DNA from: Iamia sp035765045
GTDB taxonomy: Bacteria > Actinomycetota > Acidimicrobiia > Acidimicrobiales > Iamiaceae
Length of the DNA: 32,837 nt
NCBI GenBank assembly: GCA_035765045.1
Contig: DASTYI010000127.1
Location: 1 to 32,837, forward strand
Reading direction: 5' to 3'
Shown here one piece after another: positions 8,079 to 15,793 of this stretch; within the stretch, counting starts at the first letter, position 1; the number at the start of each line of letters is the position of its first letter. A program made the translations under genes and the position numbers. Under the pieces are notes generated by a model. That model was not told the origin of the DNA and did not search any database. It saw only the letters and a list, made by a program, of their open reading frames with translations.

Positions 8079-8692
8079 GCCCCCTCCTCCCCCGAGCTCG
8101 GCGGGATGTCTGCCACCCCGGTGTCACCTTTCCCGCCGAGCTCGGGGCGGGGGGTGGGGGCGAGCAGCTCGGCCAGGCGGAGGGCGAGCTCCCTCTTGGG
8201 CTTGTCGTGGGCCTGGCGGAACGGCTCGACGTCGATGGTGATGTCGGCCACCTCCTCGTACAGCGGGGTGCGGGCCTCGTGGAGGGCGGTCAGCCGGGCC
8301 TCGGGGTCGTCGTCGAGCAGCGGGCGGTGGTCCTGCTTCTGGAGGACGCGGGACAGGAGGTAGGGCACGCCGGCGCGCAACCAGACCACGGTGGCGCCGT
8401 CGCGGAGGAGGGCCCGGTTGGCCTCGGCCAGGACCGCACCGCCGCCGGCGGCCACGATCGAGGCGCCGGGGGCAGCCAGCAGGTCGGCCAGCAGGGCGCT
8501 CTCGGCGGCCCGGAAGGCGGGCTCGCCGTCGGTGGCGAACCAGTCCCGCACCGAGCGGCCCGAGCGGCGGACCAGCTCGTCGTCGGCGTCGACGAAGGGG
8601 CGGTCGAGCCGCTTGGCCAGCCGCCGGCCGACGCTGCTCTTGCCGGCCCCGGGCATCCCCACGAGCACGACGTGGCCAGAGCTGCTCATCAC
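8075..8692 (-). CDS. aroK: Shikimate kinase with an unusual C-terminal tail
   Basis: It phosphorylates shikimate with ATP. The Walker A motif is 'GMPGAGKSSVG' (residues 12-22), followed by the shikimate-binding 'VDADDEL', the 'AAGGGAVL' loop and 'HRPLL' of the lid. Typical shikimate kinases are 165-180 residues; this one is 205. The extra tail, from about residue 180 (PRPELGGKGDTG...), is encoded largely by a 17-bp perfect inverted repeat, so it looks like a later insertion rather than part of the fold. The start could be GTG 8692 (GTGA overlap with the aroC stop) or ATG 8689; the difference is one residue. Confidence 0.94.
   Translation of the reverse strand: MMSSSGHVVLVGMPGAGKSSVGRRLAKRLDRPFVDADDELVRRSGRSVRDWFATDGEPAFRAAESALLADLLAAPGASIVAAGGGAVLAEANRALLRDGATVVWLRAGVPYLLSRVLQKQDHRPLLDDDPEARLTALHEARTPLYEEVADITIDVEPFRQAHDKPKRELALRLAELLAPTPRPELGGKGDTGVADIPPSSGEEGA
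8090..8147 (-). repeat. 17-bp perfect inverted repeat inside the aroK 3' end
   Basis: Arms at 8090-8106 (CCCCGAGCTCGGCGGGA) and 8131-8147 are exact reverse complements, separated by 24 bases. The hairpin is in coding sequence and specifies the tail residues that exceed the normal length of AroK. There is no T-run, and aroB begins at 8078, immediately after the hairpin, so a terminator here would cut the operon. A palindromic element inserted in frame fits better. Confidence 0.75.
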
Positions 8693-9876
8693 CCCAGCGG
8701 GCCGTCGCGCAGGGCGGCCAGGTAGGCGGCCCGGTTGCGGCGGGTCTCCTCCACGGTGTCGCCGCCGAACTTCCGGGCCACCTCGTCGGCCAGCACCAGC
8801 GCCACCATCGTCTCCGCCACTACGCCCATCGCCGGCACGGCGGTGACGTCGGTGCGCTCCTTGAACGACACCGTCTCCTCCTTGGTGAGGACGTCGACGG
8901 TGCCCAGCGTGGGCCGGTTGAGCGAGGCCAGCGGCTTCATGGCGACCCGGGCGATCACCGGCTCGCCCGAGGACATGCCGCCCTCGACGCCACCAGCGCG
9001 GGCCGACGTGCGGGGGTAGCTGTGGCTGTCGGCGTCCCAGGTGATCGGGTCGTGGGCCTCGCTCCCCCGCCGGGTGGCGACGTCCCAGCCGTCGCCGATC
9101 TCGACCGCCTTGACCGCCTGGATGCTCATCAGGGCGGCGGCCAGCAGCGAGTCGAGCTTGCGGTCCCAGTGGACGTGGCTGCCGAGCCCGGCGGGGACGC
9201 CGTGGGCGACCACCTCGACCACGCCGCCCAGCGAGTCACCGTCCTTGGCCGCCTCCTTGATGTGGAGGACCATCTCGGCCGAGGTGTCGGGGTCGAGGCA
9301 GCGGACCTCGTCGTCGTCGATCCGGTCGAGGTCGTCGATCGTCGGGGCCGGCCGGGGCGGGGCGGCCACGGCCCCGATCCGCACGACGTGCGACACGATG
9401 TCGATGCCGAGCGTCCGGAGCCACAGCTTGGCCAGGGTGCCGGCGACGACCCGGGCCGCCGTCTCGCGGGCGCTGGCCCGCTCGAGCACGTCACGGGAGT
9501 CGACGAAGCCGTACTTCTGCATGCCGGGCAGGTCGGCGTGGCCCGGGCGGGGCTGGGTGAGCGGCTGCTGGGTGGGCCCGTCCTCGGCCCGCACCGACAT
9601 CTCCCGCTGCCACTTGTCGGGGTTGCGCTCCCACTCGGTGTTGACGATCTCGACCGCCACCGGCGAGCCGAGGGTGCGCCCGTGGCGGACGCCGCCGAGG
9701 ATCCTCACCTCGTCGACCTCGAAGCGCATCCGGGGGCCGCGGCCGTAGCCGAGCCGGCGCCGGCGGAGCTCCTCCTGGAGGTCCTCGACGGTGACGGCCA
9801 AGCCGGCCGGCAGCCCCTCGACGATCACGACGAGGGCCGGGCCGTGGGACTCACCGGCGGTCAGGAAGCGGAGCAC
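8689..9876 (-). CDS. aroC: Chorismate synthase
   Basis: It carries out the last shikimate step, EPSP to chorismate, with reduced FMN. The 395 residues include the N-terminal 'LRFLTAGESHGPAL' with His11, 'RASARETAARVVAGTLAK', 'GGVEGGMSSGEPV' and the C-terminal 'DVTAVPAMGVVAE' signatures, all in the usual order and without gaps. The start is GTG 9876, supported by the family's conserved M-L-R-F opening and by a TAACTT box six bases upstream. That box suggests the aro operon has a promoter of its own in the 51-base gap after the prepilin peptidase gene, in addition to any read-through. Confidence 0.97.
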   Translation of the reverse strand: MLRFLTAGESHGPALVVIVEGLPAGLAVTVEDLQEELRRRRLGYGRGPRMRFEVDEVRILGGVRHGRTLGSPVAVEIVNTEWERNPDKWQREMSVRAEDGPTQQPLTQPRPGHADLPGMQKYGFVDSRDVLERASARETAARVVAGTLAKLWLRTLGIDIVSHVVRIGAVAAPPRPAPTIDDLDRIDDDEVRCLDPDTSAEMVLHIKEAAKDGDSLGGVVEVVAHGVPAGLGSHVHWDRKLDSLLAAALMSIQAVKAVEIGDGWDVATRRGSEAHDPITWDADSHSYPRTSARAGGVEGGMSSGEPVIARVAMKPLASLNRPTLGTVDVLTKEETVSFKERTDVTAVPAMGVVAETMVALVLADEVARKFGGDTVEETRRNRAAYLAALRDGPLG

Positions 9877-9882
9877 GGATCG

Positions 9883-9888
9883 AAGTTA
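9883..9888 (-). promoter_or_regulatory. Candidate -10 box TAACTT for aroC
   Basis: TAACTT is six bases upstream of GTG 9876 and is conspicuously A/T-rich in this sequence. The spacing would give a leaderless aroC message. No convincing -35 hexamer is seen. Confidence 0.55.
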
Positions 9889-9927
9889 CCGCCTGCCCCC
9901 CCGACTCCCGAAGGCCGTACCGGGACC

Positions 9928-10743
9928 TCAGAACGTCCCGGGCCCGGCCAGGAAGGCGGGCGCGTCCAGCAGGTAGACGTCGAGCAGCGGCTCGGAGAAG
10001 AGCAGGGCCAGCAGGCAGCCGAGGGCCAGCCAGGGGCCGAACGGGTAGTGGTCGCTCCGGCGCCGGACGACGAACAGGATCCCGCCGACCACGGCCCCGG
10101 CCACGCTGGCGATGATCAGCGAGAACAGGATCAGCACCGGGTGCAGCCAGGCCAGGTAGAGGCCGAGGATCAGCCCCAGCTTCACGTCGCCGAGGCCCAT
10201 CGCCTGCTTGCCCCGGAACGACAGCAGCGCCGGGAGGAAGAGGAACAGGGCGTAGCCGATCCCGCCCCCGATGGCCACGCCGACCCGACCGGGGTCGCCC
10301 TCGACGGCCGAGACGATCCCGATCAGCACGACCGAGGCGCCGAGCACCGGGATGTTGATCCGGTCGGGCAGCCGCGACGTCTCCAGGTCGATCACCGACT
10401 GGGCCAGCAGCGTCGAGACCAGCAGCAGCATCGGCACGAGGGCCCACGACGGGCCGAACCGCACCCCGGCGAGCACCCACAGGGCGGCGGTGGCCACCTC
10501 GACCAGGACGTAGGCGAACCCGATCTCCTCGCCGCAGGCCCGGCAGCGGCCCCGCAGGAGCAGCCAGGACAGCACCGGGATGCCGTCGGCGGGCCGGATC
10601 GGCGCCTCGCAGGCGGTGCACCGCCAGCCCGTGAGCAGCGGCTCGCGGTCCGGCACCCGGACGATCACGACGTTGAGGAACGAGCCGACCAGCAGGCCGG
10701 CCACCCCGAGCCCGACCAGGGCGATCAGGGGGAGCGGCTCCAC
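9928..10743 (-). CDS. Prepilin peptidase, A24 family
   Basis: This membrane aspartyl protease cleaves and N-methylates type IV pilin-like precursors. The 271 residues contain 'GSFLNVVIVRVP' at 20-31 and a cytoplasmic zinc-type quartet Cys42/Cys45/Cys67/Cys70. The two catalytic aspartates are Asp119 (SVIDLETSRLPD) and Asp186 in the GLGD motif. About seven hydrophobic segments follow. Both the methylase and peptidase regions are present, so it is full length (PilD-like). No pilin or pilus-assembly genes are nearby; its place before aroC matches the arrangement in many actinobacteria. The GTG start at 10743 is preceded by a TAGGGT box seven bases away. Confidence 0.93.
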   Translation of the reverse strand: MEPLPLIALVGLGVAGLLVGSFLNVVIVRVPDREPLLTGWRCTACEAPIRPADGIPVLSWLLLRGRCRACGEEIGFAYVLVEVATAALWVLAGVRFGPSWALVPMLLLVSTLLAQSVIDLETSRLPDRINIPVLGASVVLIGIVSAVEGDPGRVGVAIGGGIGYALFLFLPALLSFRGKQAMGLGDVKLGLILGLYLAWLHPVLILFSLIIASVAGAVVGGILFVVRRRSDHYPFGPWLALGCLLALLFSEPLLDVYLLDAPAFLAGPGTF

Positions 10744-10750
10744 CGGCGGG

Positions 10751-10756
10751 ACCCTA
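10751..10756 (-). promoter_or_regulatory. Candidate -10 box TAGGGT for the prepilin peptidase gene
   Basis: TAGGGT ends seven bases before GTG 10743, in the 57-base gap after the SGNH hydrolase gene. It is consistent with a leaderless start and separates this gene from the glycan-modification operon upstream. Confidence 0.5.
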
Positions 10757-10800
10757 CCGGCGCGCTCCGGAGCGGCCGGTGATCCCGCCCCGGCCGCCGC

Positions 10801-11952
10801 TCACCCCGGCGGCTCGGCCCCGCCGCCTGTCCCGCCACCGCCGGTCCCGCCGCCGGCCTCGGCCCGGACCTCGTCGACGAGGGCGAAGACGGCCTCGGCC
10901 AGCACGTCGGCGCCCCCCCGGTCGAGGTGGATGCCGTCGCCCTGGCGGAGCGAGGTGCCACCCGCGGTGGCCTGGTAGCCCCCGCCGTCGGGGCTCAGCA
11001 CCGGGCGGCTGTCGAGGAACCGGACCCACGGGCGACTGGCCGCCTCCTCCTCGTAGATGGCGTCGAGGACGCCCATCCGCTCGTCGAAGCCGGCGTCGCG
11101 CATGTGGGGCTGGCCGATCCACACGACCAGCCGGCCGTTCCCCCGCAGCTGGTCCATCACCACGCCGACCCGGCGCCGGTACTCGGCCTGCCAGCGCTCG
11201 TCGTCGGGTTGGACGGGCTCGCCGTCGACCTCCATGCCCTGGGAGTCGTTGGCCCCGAACATGACCACGACGACCTCGGGGTCGGCGGGCAGGACCTCCT
11301 CGGCGAAGTAGGTCGGCCAGTCGAAGAAGTCGGGGCGGGTCAGCCCCGAGCTGACCTGGGCGTGGGTGGTGAGGGTGATCTCGGGGCGGCCGGTGACGAG
11401 GTCCGCCGCCGACTGCTCCAGCTCGATCGTCATCGAGTCGCCGCCCAGCCACATCCGCAGCGGCTCCTCGGCGGTGGCGGGGCGGGTGGTGATCGGCGGC
11501 GCCGTCGTGCCGGTGGGTGCGGTGGTGGTCGTCGTCGGGGCCACGAAGGCGTCCGACCCGCTGGGGGCGTCCTCCCGGCAGTCCTGGTGCCCCTTGTCGG
11601 CGGCGTCGCGGATGGCCGAGCGGATGTCCTTGAGCCGGGTCAGGTCGCCGACGGCGCAGAACGGCGCCACCGCCGCCCGGGCCACGTCCCGCTTCCACCC
11701 CACCGGCTGGCGGTTGGCCAGCTCGAACAGGCCGTCGGCGTTGAGCAGGGCGGCGAGGAAGAGGGCCAGGGCGCCGATGGCGAGCACCCGCCCGGCGGGC
11801 TGGGGCCGGGCCCCGGCGAGGGCGTGGTACTGGAGCGACCGGGGCTCCGAGCGCGGCCGCGGCGTGGCCCCCGCCGGCGGCGGCGCCTCGTGCTGCTCGC
11901 CGTGCGGATCCGGGTGCCCCGGCCGCCACTCGTCCCGGTCGCCGGGTGTCAC
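10801..11952 (-). CDS. Membrane-anchored SGNH/GDSL hydrolase (DUF459-like)
   Basis: It encodes 383 residues from GTG 11952, which overlaps the GH5 stop (GTGA). A basic, proline-rich cytoplasmic tail is followed by one transmembrane helix ('VLAIGALALFLAALLNADGLF', about 50-70), a Thr-rich linker ('TTTTTAPTGTTAPP') and an extracytoplasmic SGNH domain. Block I is 'WLGGDSMTIE' with the nucleophile near residue 171, block III is 'FGANDSQG', and block V is 'DGIHLDRGGADVL' with the Asp/His pair near 337-340. The tail ends in a Gly-rich stretch. Together with the MBOAT protein upstream it resembles AlgI-AlgX/AlgJ, WssH-WssI and PatA-PatB pairs, in which the SGNH partner transfers or removes acyl groups on an exported glycan. 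The substrate here is unknown. A 1400-codon open frame reaching 15003 is a composition artefact. Confidence 0.86.
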   Translation of the reverse strand: MTPGDRDEWRPGHPDPHGEQHEAPPPAGATPRPRSEPRSLQYHALAGARPQPAGRVLAIGALALFLAALLNADGLFELANRQPVGWKRDVARAAVAPFCAVGDLTRLKDIRSAIRDAADKGHQDCREDAPSGSDAFVAPTTTTTAPTGTTAPPITTRPATAEEPLRMWLGGDSMTIELEQSAADLVTGRPEITLTTHAQVSSGLTRPDFFDWPTYFAEEVLPADPEVVVVMFGANDSQGMEVDGEPVQPDDERWQAEYRRRVGVVMDQLRGNGRLVVWIGQPHMRDAGFDERMGVLDAIYEEEAASRPWVRFLDSRPVLSPDGGGYQATAGGTSLRQGDGIHLDRGGADVLAEAVFALVDEVRAEAGGGTGGGGTGGGAEPPG

Positions 11953-13523
11953 CGCGCCTCCAGCTCGTAGGGGGAGTCGACGACCTCGACGGTGACGTAC
12001 CAGCCGCCCGGGACCTGGACCAGGCGGGGCTCGCCCAGGCCCCGGCCCTCGACGGTGGGGCGCTCCTCGCCCGGGACCCAGACCACCAGGTCGCCCCCGC
12101 TGGCCAGGTCGTCGTCGATCACGCCGCCGACGGTGAGGGTGCGGGCGTCGGGGTCCGACTCGATCCCGGTCAGCCGGCCGGGGGCGGCCCGCGGGTAGGC
12201 CCGGCCGGCGACCCGCATCAGGTCCTCGTTGGGGCCGGTGGTGGCATCGGCCGGGCAGGCCACGTCGTTCAGCTGGATCTGGGTCTCGGTGACGGCCCGC
12301 CCGGGGACGCCGATGGCGTGCGGGTCGCCGCACCACTGCCGCCACTGCCACTGCGCCCCGCCGACCATGGCCGCGTCCTGGGCGGCGGCGAAGCGCCGGT
12401 TGACCTGGCGGGCCTCCTCCTCCATCGAGAAGACGCCGTGCTCGCCGATCCACAGCGGCCAGCCCCGCTCGGCGGCCACGCCCCTCTGGATGTCGAAGGT
12501 CTGCTCGACGGTGAGGATCTTCGGCCCGATCACCTCGGCGTAGTTGTGGGGGGCGAAGGCCAGCTGGTCGTCCATGGCCAGCGGGTGCTCGGGCAGCGAG
12601 CCGGGCAGCGGGAACAGCACGATCGGCTCGACGAAGACGACGCGGGGCGGAACACCGGCCTCGGCCTCCCCGGCCCGCACGGCGGCGAGGGCGCTCCGCA
12701 GCAGCTCGGTGTAGCGCTGGGTCGACGCCGTCTCGTCGAGGACCAGGTTGGGCTCGTTGAACAGGTCGTAGCCGGCGATCGCCGGGGTGTCGCCGAGCGC
12801 CGCCACCAACCGCTGCCAGGTGGCGACGAAGGCGTCGCGGATCCCGTCCCGGTTCTCGTAGAAGGCGGTGAAGGCGGCGGTCACCGCAGCCGAGCCCTCG
12901 CGGTAGCCGGGCGGCCGGCACGTCTCGGCGCCGTCGGTGATCGTGGCCCACTGGGGCGCCCCGTCCCAGCCGATCGCCGGCTCGCTGCCCTCGGGGCAGA
13001 CCGTGCCCGGCGGGGTGGCGATGAACTTGCCCCAGGCGTCCTGGTGCATGTCGACCACGGTGTGGATCCGGCGCGCCGCGGCGGCGTCGACGGCAGCCCG
13101 GATGCGGTCGACGTAGGCCATGTCGAGCTGCCCCCGCACCGGCTCCAGGGCCGACCACGACACCAGCAGCCGGACCACGCCGAAGCCGGCCGCCGCCATC
13201 CCGTCCCAGTCGTCGTCGGTGGGCGGCCGGGTCGGGGCGAAGGCCGGGTCGGCCTGGTAGTAGTCGCCCAGCGAGCTGAAGTTGGCGCCCCGCAGGAGGA
13301 TCTCGCGCCCCGAGGCGTCGACGAAGCCGACCCGGTCCCCCAGCGGCGCCACCCGGACCCTCGTCAGCTCGGGCAGGGCGCCCGCCGCGGTCAGCGGGCC
13401 GGACTCGGCCTGGGTCGTCGTCGTGTCGTCGGCCGCGCTCCCGTCGGCGCCGCCGCCGTCGTCGGTGCACGCACCGGCCACGAGCAGGAGGCAGACCAGG
13501 GCGAGGGCGCGGAGACGGGGCAC
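11949..13523 (-). CDS. GH5 glycoside hydrolase lipoprotein, endoglycoceramidase-like
   Basis: It encodes 524 residues. A signal peptide ends in 'LLLVAGAC', so it should be lipidated at Cys19, followed by a short Asp/Thr linker. The catalytic barrel shows 'LLRGANFSSLG', 'VVDMHQDAWGKF' (about 157-168), 'YDLFNEPN' with the acid/base Glu near 257 and 'LWIGEHGVF' with the nucleophile Glu near 360. The DMHQD motif is typical of GH5 endoglycoceramidase and related glycosidases rather than classical cellulases. A C-terminal beta domain of about 90 residues follows. The gene lies between an MBOAT acyltransferase and an SGNH hydrolase and overlaps the latter, so it probably trims the same cell-surface glycan or glycolipid. 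The substrate is inference. GTG 13523 is the start; it places the signal peptide at the N-terminus. Confidence 0.86.
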   Translation of the reverse strand: MPRLRALALVCLLLVAGACTDDGGGADGSAADDTTTTQAESGPLTAAGALPELTRVRVAPLGDRVGFVDASGREILLRGANFSSLGDYYQADPAFAPTRPPTDDDWDGMAAAGFGVVRLLVSWSALEPVRGQLDMAYVDRIRAAVDAAAARRIHTVVDMHQDAWGKFIATPPGTVCPEGSEPAIGWDGAPQWATITDGAETCRPPGYREGSAAVTAAFTAFYENRDGIRDAFVATWQRLVAALGDTPAIAGYDLFNEPNLVLDETASTQRYTELLRSALAAVRAGEAEAGVPPRVVFVEPIVLFPLPGSLPEHPLAMDDQLAFAPHNYAEVIGPKILTVEQTFDIQRGVAAERGWPLWIGEHGVFSMEEEARQVNRRFAAAQDAAMVGGAQWQWRQWCGDPHAIGVPGRAVTETQIQLNDVACPADATTGPNEDLMRVAGRAYPRAAPGRLTGIESDPDARTLTVGGVIDDDLASGGDLVVWVPGEERPTVEGRGLGEPRLVQVPGGWYVTVEVVDSPYELEAR

Positions 13524-13535
13524 GGCGGGCGGTTC

Positions 13536-14951
13536 CTAGAACTGGAAGTAGATGAACGGGGGCACGCCCTCGGGGCCGAGGGCGTCGACCAGCAGCAGCC
13601 CGACGGCGAGGGCCACGGCCTGGAGGGCGGGGACGGACCGGGAGAACACGGCCTGGGCCTGGTCGACCCAGTCGGTCGGCACGAACTGCGAGGCGATCAT
13701 CAGGGCGATCACGAACACCAGCATCGGGGTGACCGCCGAGCCGATCCCGGGCGCCGCCACCAGCCGCCACAGCAGGTCGAAGGCGTGACCGAAGGACTCG
13801 GCCCGGAAGAAGACCCAGCCGAGGCAGACCACGTGGAAGGTGATGGCCCAGCGGATCACCGGCGACCACCGGCCCGGCGCCTTCCCGGCCGCCTCCCGGG
13901 CGGCGAGGATCCGGCGCTCGGCGGCCAGGGCGATGCCGTGGATGGCGCCCCAGACGACGAACGTCCACGCCGCGCCGTGCCAGAACCCGCCGATCAGCAT
14001 GGTGAGGAAGAGGTTCAGGTCGCGGCGGTTCTCGCCGCCCTTGTTCCCCCCGAGCGGGATGTAGAGGTAGTCCCGCAGCCAGAACGACAGCGTCATGTGC
14101 CACTTCCGCCAGAAGGCCTGCATCGACGTCGCCGCGTAGGGGGCGTCGAAGTTCTGCGGGAAGCGGAGCCCGAGCAGCAGGGCGCAGCCGATGGCGATGT
14201 CGGTGTAGCCGCTGAAGTCGGCGTAGATCTGGATGGCGTAGGCGTAGACCGCGATCAGGATCTCGAAGGACCGGTACTGCCCGGGCACGGCGAAGACGTC
14301 GTCGACGATGGCGGCCGAGACGAAGCTCGAGATCACCACCTTCTTGAACAGCCCGGCCATGATCAGCCGGAACGCCAGGGCGCTGTTGACCCGGCGGGGG
14401 TCGGCCCGTTCGCGCAGCTGGGGCAGCAGCTCGCGGGCCCGCACGATCGGCCCCGCCACCAGGTGCGGGAAGAACGACAGGTAGACGGCGAAGTCGAGCA
14501 GCGGCGACGGCTCGGCATCGCCCCGGAAGACGTCGATGACGTAGCTGAGGGCCTGGAAGGTGAAGAACGAGATCGCCACCGGGAGGACGATCTGGAGCGG
14601 CACCCAGCCGGTCTCGACCCCGACCGCCTCCAGCGTCCCGCTGACCGACTCGATGAAGAAGTCGGTGTACTTGTAGTAGGCGAGCACGCCCAGGTTGACC
14701 ACCACGGCGGCGGCCAGGATCGGCCTGCGCCGGCGCTCGTCGGGCTGGCGGTGGATCGCCACCGCGAAGCCCTGGTTGACCAGGATCGAGAACCCGAGCA
14801 GCAGGCAGTACACCCACTCGAAGGCCCCGTAGAACACGAAGCTGGCCGCCAGCAGGAACCAGCGCCACGGCTGCGGCCGCGGGCGCAGCAACCAGCTGAC
14901 GACGAACACCCCCGAGAAGAACAGGGCGAACTCGAAGGTGGGGAACAGCAC
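13536..14951 (-). CDS. MBOAT family O-acyltransferase, AlgI-like
   Basis: It encodes 471 residues with about ten to twelve membrane helices. Diagnostic segments are 'YYKYTDFF', 'LPVAISFFTFQALSYVIDVFRG', 'FFPHLVAGPIVRARELLPQL', 'DFSGYTDIAIGCALLLG', 'FWRKWHMTLSFWLRDYLYIPLGGN' and 'GGFWHGAAWTFVVWG', whose His (near 323) is the catalytic residue. AlgI-type proteins move an acyl group, usually acetyl, across the membrane to an SGNH partner. Such a partner is encoded two genes downstream. The start is GTG 14951 with GGAG eight bases before it. The gap to the GH5 gene is 12 bases, so MBOAT, GH5 and SGNH form one operon. No glycosyltransferase is nearby, so the acceptor is made elsewhere. Confidence 0.93.
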   Translation of the reverse strand: MLFPTFEFALFFSGVFVVSWLLRPRPQPWRWFLLAASFVFYGAFEWVYCLLLGFSILVNQGFAVAIHRQPDERRRRPILAAAVVVNLGVLAYYKYTDFFIESVSGTLEAVGVETGWVPLQIVLPVAISFFTFQALSYVIDVFRGDAEPSPLLDFAVYLSFFPHLVAGPIVRARELLPQLRERADPRRVNSALAFRLIMAGLFKKVVISSFVSAAIVDDVFAVPGQYRSFEILIAVYAYAIQIYADFSGYTDIAIGCALLLGLRFPQNFDAPYAATSMQAFWRKWHMTLSFWLRDYLYIPLGGNKGGENRRDLNLFLTMLIGGFWHGAAWTFVVWGAIHGIALAAERRILAAREAAGKAPGRWSPVIRWAITFHVVCLGWVFFRAESFGHAFDLLWRLVAAPGIGSAVTPMLVFVIALMIASQFVPTDWVDQAQAVFSRSVPALQAVALAVGLLLVDALGPEGVPPFIYFQF

Positions 14952-15034
14952 GCGCCGTGCTCCAGGGGACCGTCAGCGGCCTCCCATCGTGGCACCACCG
15001 CACCCCCGCCCCGGGGATCCTCGCCGGTGCCCCG

Positions 15035-15793
15035 TCAGGCCAGCACGTCGACCACGGGGCCGGCGACCAGGCGCAGCTCGTCGGCCGAGATCGCGGCCAT
15101 GCGGTCGTCGCCGGCCCGCAGCCACGCGGTGGTGGCGCGGGCCTCCTCGACGAAGGTCCGGCGCAGGGTGGCCCGGACCTCGGACCGGAGCCACGACGGC
15201 ATCAGAGCCAGGTCGGCGGACACCCCACCGTCGTGGTCGAGGTCGAGGAGGATTCGGAAGATGTCCCACGCGTCGCCCGACCGCTTCTCCAGCGGACCAC
15301 CGGGCCGGCGATCGACCAGGGCGTGGAGCTTCATGGCGACCAGGGCCGCCGGCGTGGCGAACGGGGCGACGACATCGTCGCCCGCGGTCGTGGCGAGCCG
15401 GAACGGCGTGGCCGTCTCGAGGGCCCAGGCGTGGGCGCCGACGAAGAGGCGCTCGCGGCCCGTCAACCCGATCTCGTCACCCGGGCCCAAGGGCGCCACC
15501 CCGATGATCTCCACCTGGGTCCCGGCGATGCGGACCCGGTGCCGGCCGGTGGGGTCGCGCTCGGCGCCCTCGATGGCGAGCAGGGCGGCGATCGCCTCCG
15601 GCGGGCTCGTCTCGTCGACGACGGTGTCCACGTCGGTGGTCGCCCGGTGCACCCGGCCGAGGCGCGCCGCCACCGCCACACCGCCGATCACCGTGAACCT
15701 CGTCAGCCCCGCCGCCGTCAGGGCGTGGACGGCACGGACGAGGTCGCCGGCACCCGCCGCCAGCACCACCCGGTCGTCAGCGCCAGATGCCAT
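15035..15793 (-). CDS. AbiEii-type nucleotidyltransferase, candidate type IV toxin
   Basis: It encodes 252 residues from ATG 15793; a longer frame adds only low-complexity sequence from inside the upstream gene. The nucleotidyltransferase motif is 'VIGGVAVAARLG...TTDVDTVVD', with Gly37-Gly38 and Asp54-x-Asp56. Further on, 'ALVAMKLHALVDR' and 'KRSGDAWDIFRILLDLD' match the MKL-A-R and K-D-D stretches of the AbiEii/DUF1814 family. Such proteins transfer nucleotides to RNA and stop growth or phage replication when the partner antitoxin is lost. The start lies 17 bases inside the upstream regulator gene, so the two are coupled. The assignment to the superfamily is firm; toxicity is inferred from the gene pair. 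Confidence 0.8.
   Translation of the reverse strand: MASGADDRVVLAAGAGDLVRAVHALTAAGLTRFTVIGGVAVAARLGRVHRATTDVDTVVDETSPPEAIAALLAIEGAERDPTGRHRVRIAGTQVEIIGVAPLGPGDEIGLTGRERLFVGAHAWALETATPFRLATTAGDDVVAPFATPAALVAMKLHALVDRRPGGPLEKRSGDAWDIFRILLDLDHDGGVSADLALMPSWLRSEVRATLRRTFVEEARATTAWLRAGDDRMAAISADELRLVAGPVVDVLA

Noticed and set aside
8090..8147. aroK hairpin as an attenuator or terminator
   Set aside because: It lies in coding sequence before aroB, whose start overlaps the aroK stop; termination would block the rest of the operon.
10801..15003. A single open frame of about 1400 codons across three genes on the minus strand
   Set aside because: It is out of frame with the clear MBOAT and GH5 genes, reads as Arg/Gly/Pro-rich shadow sequence, and only its last 383 codons encode a real protein.
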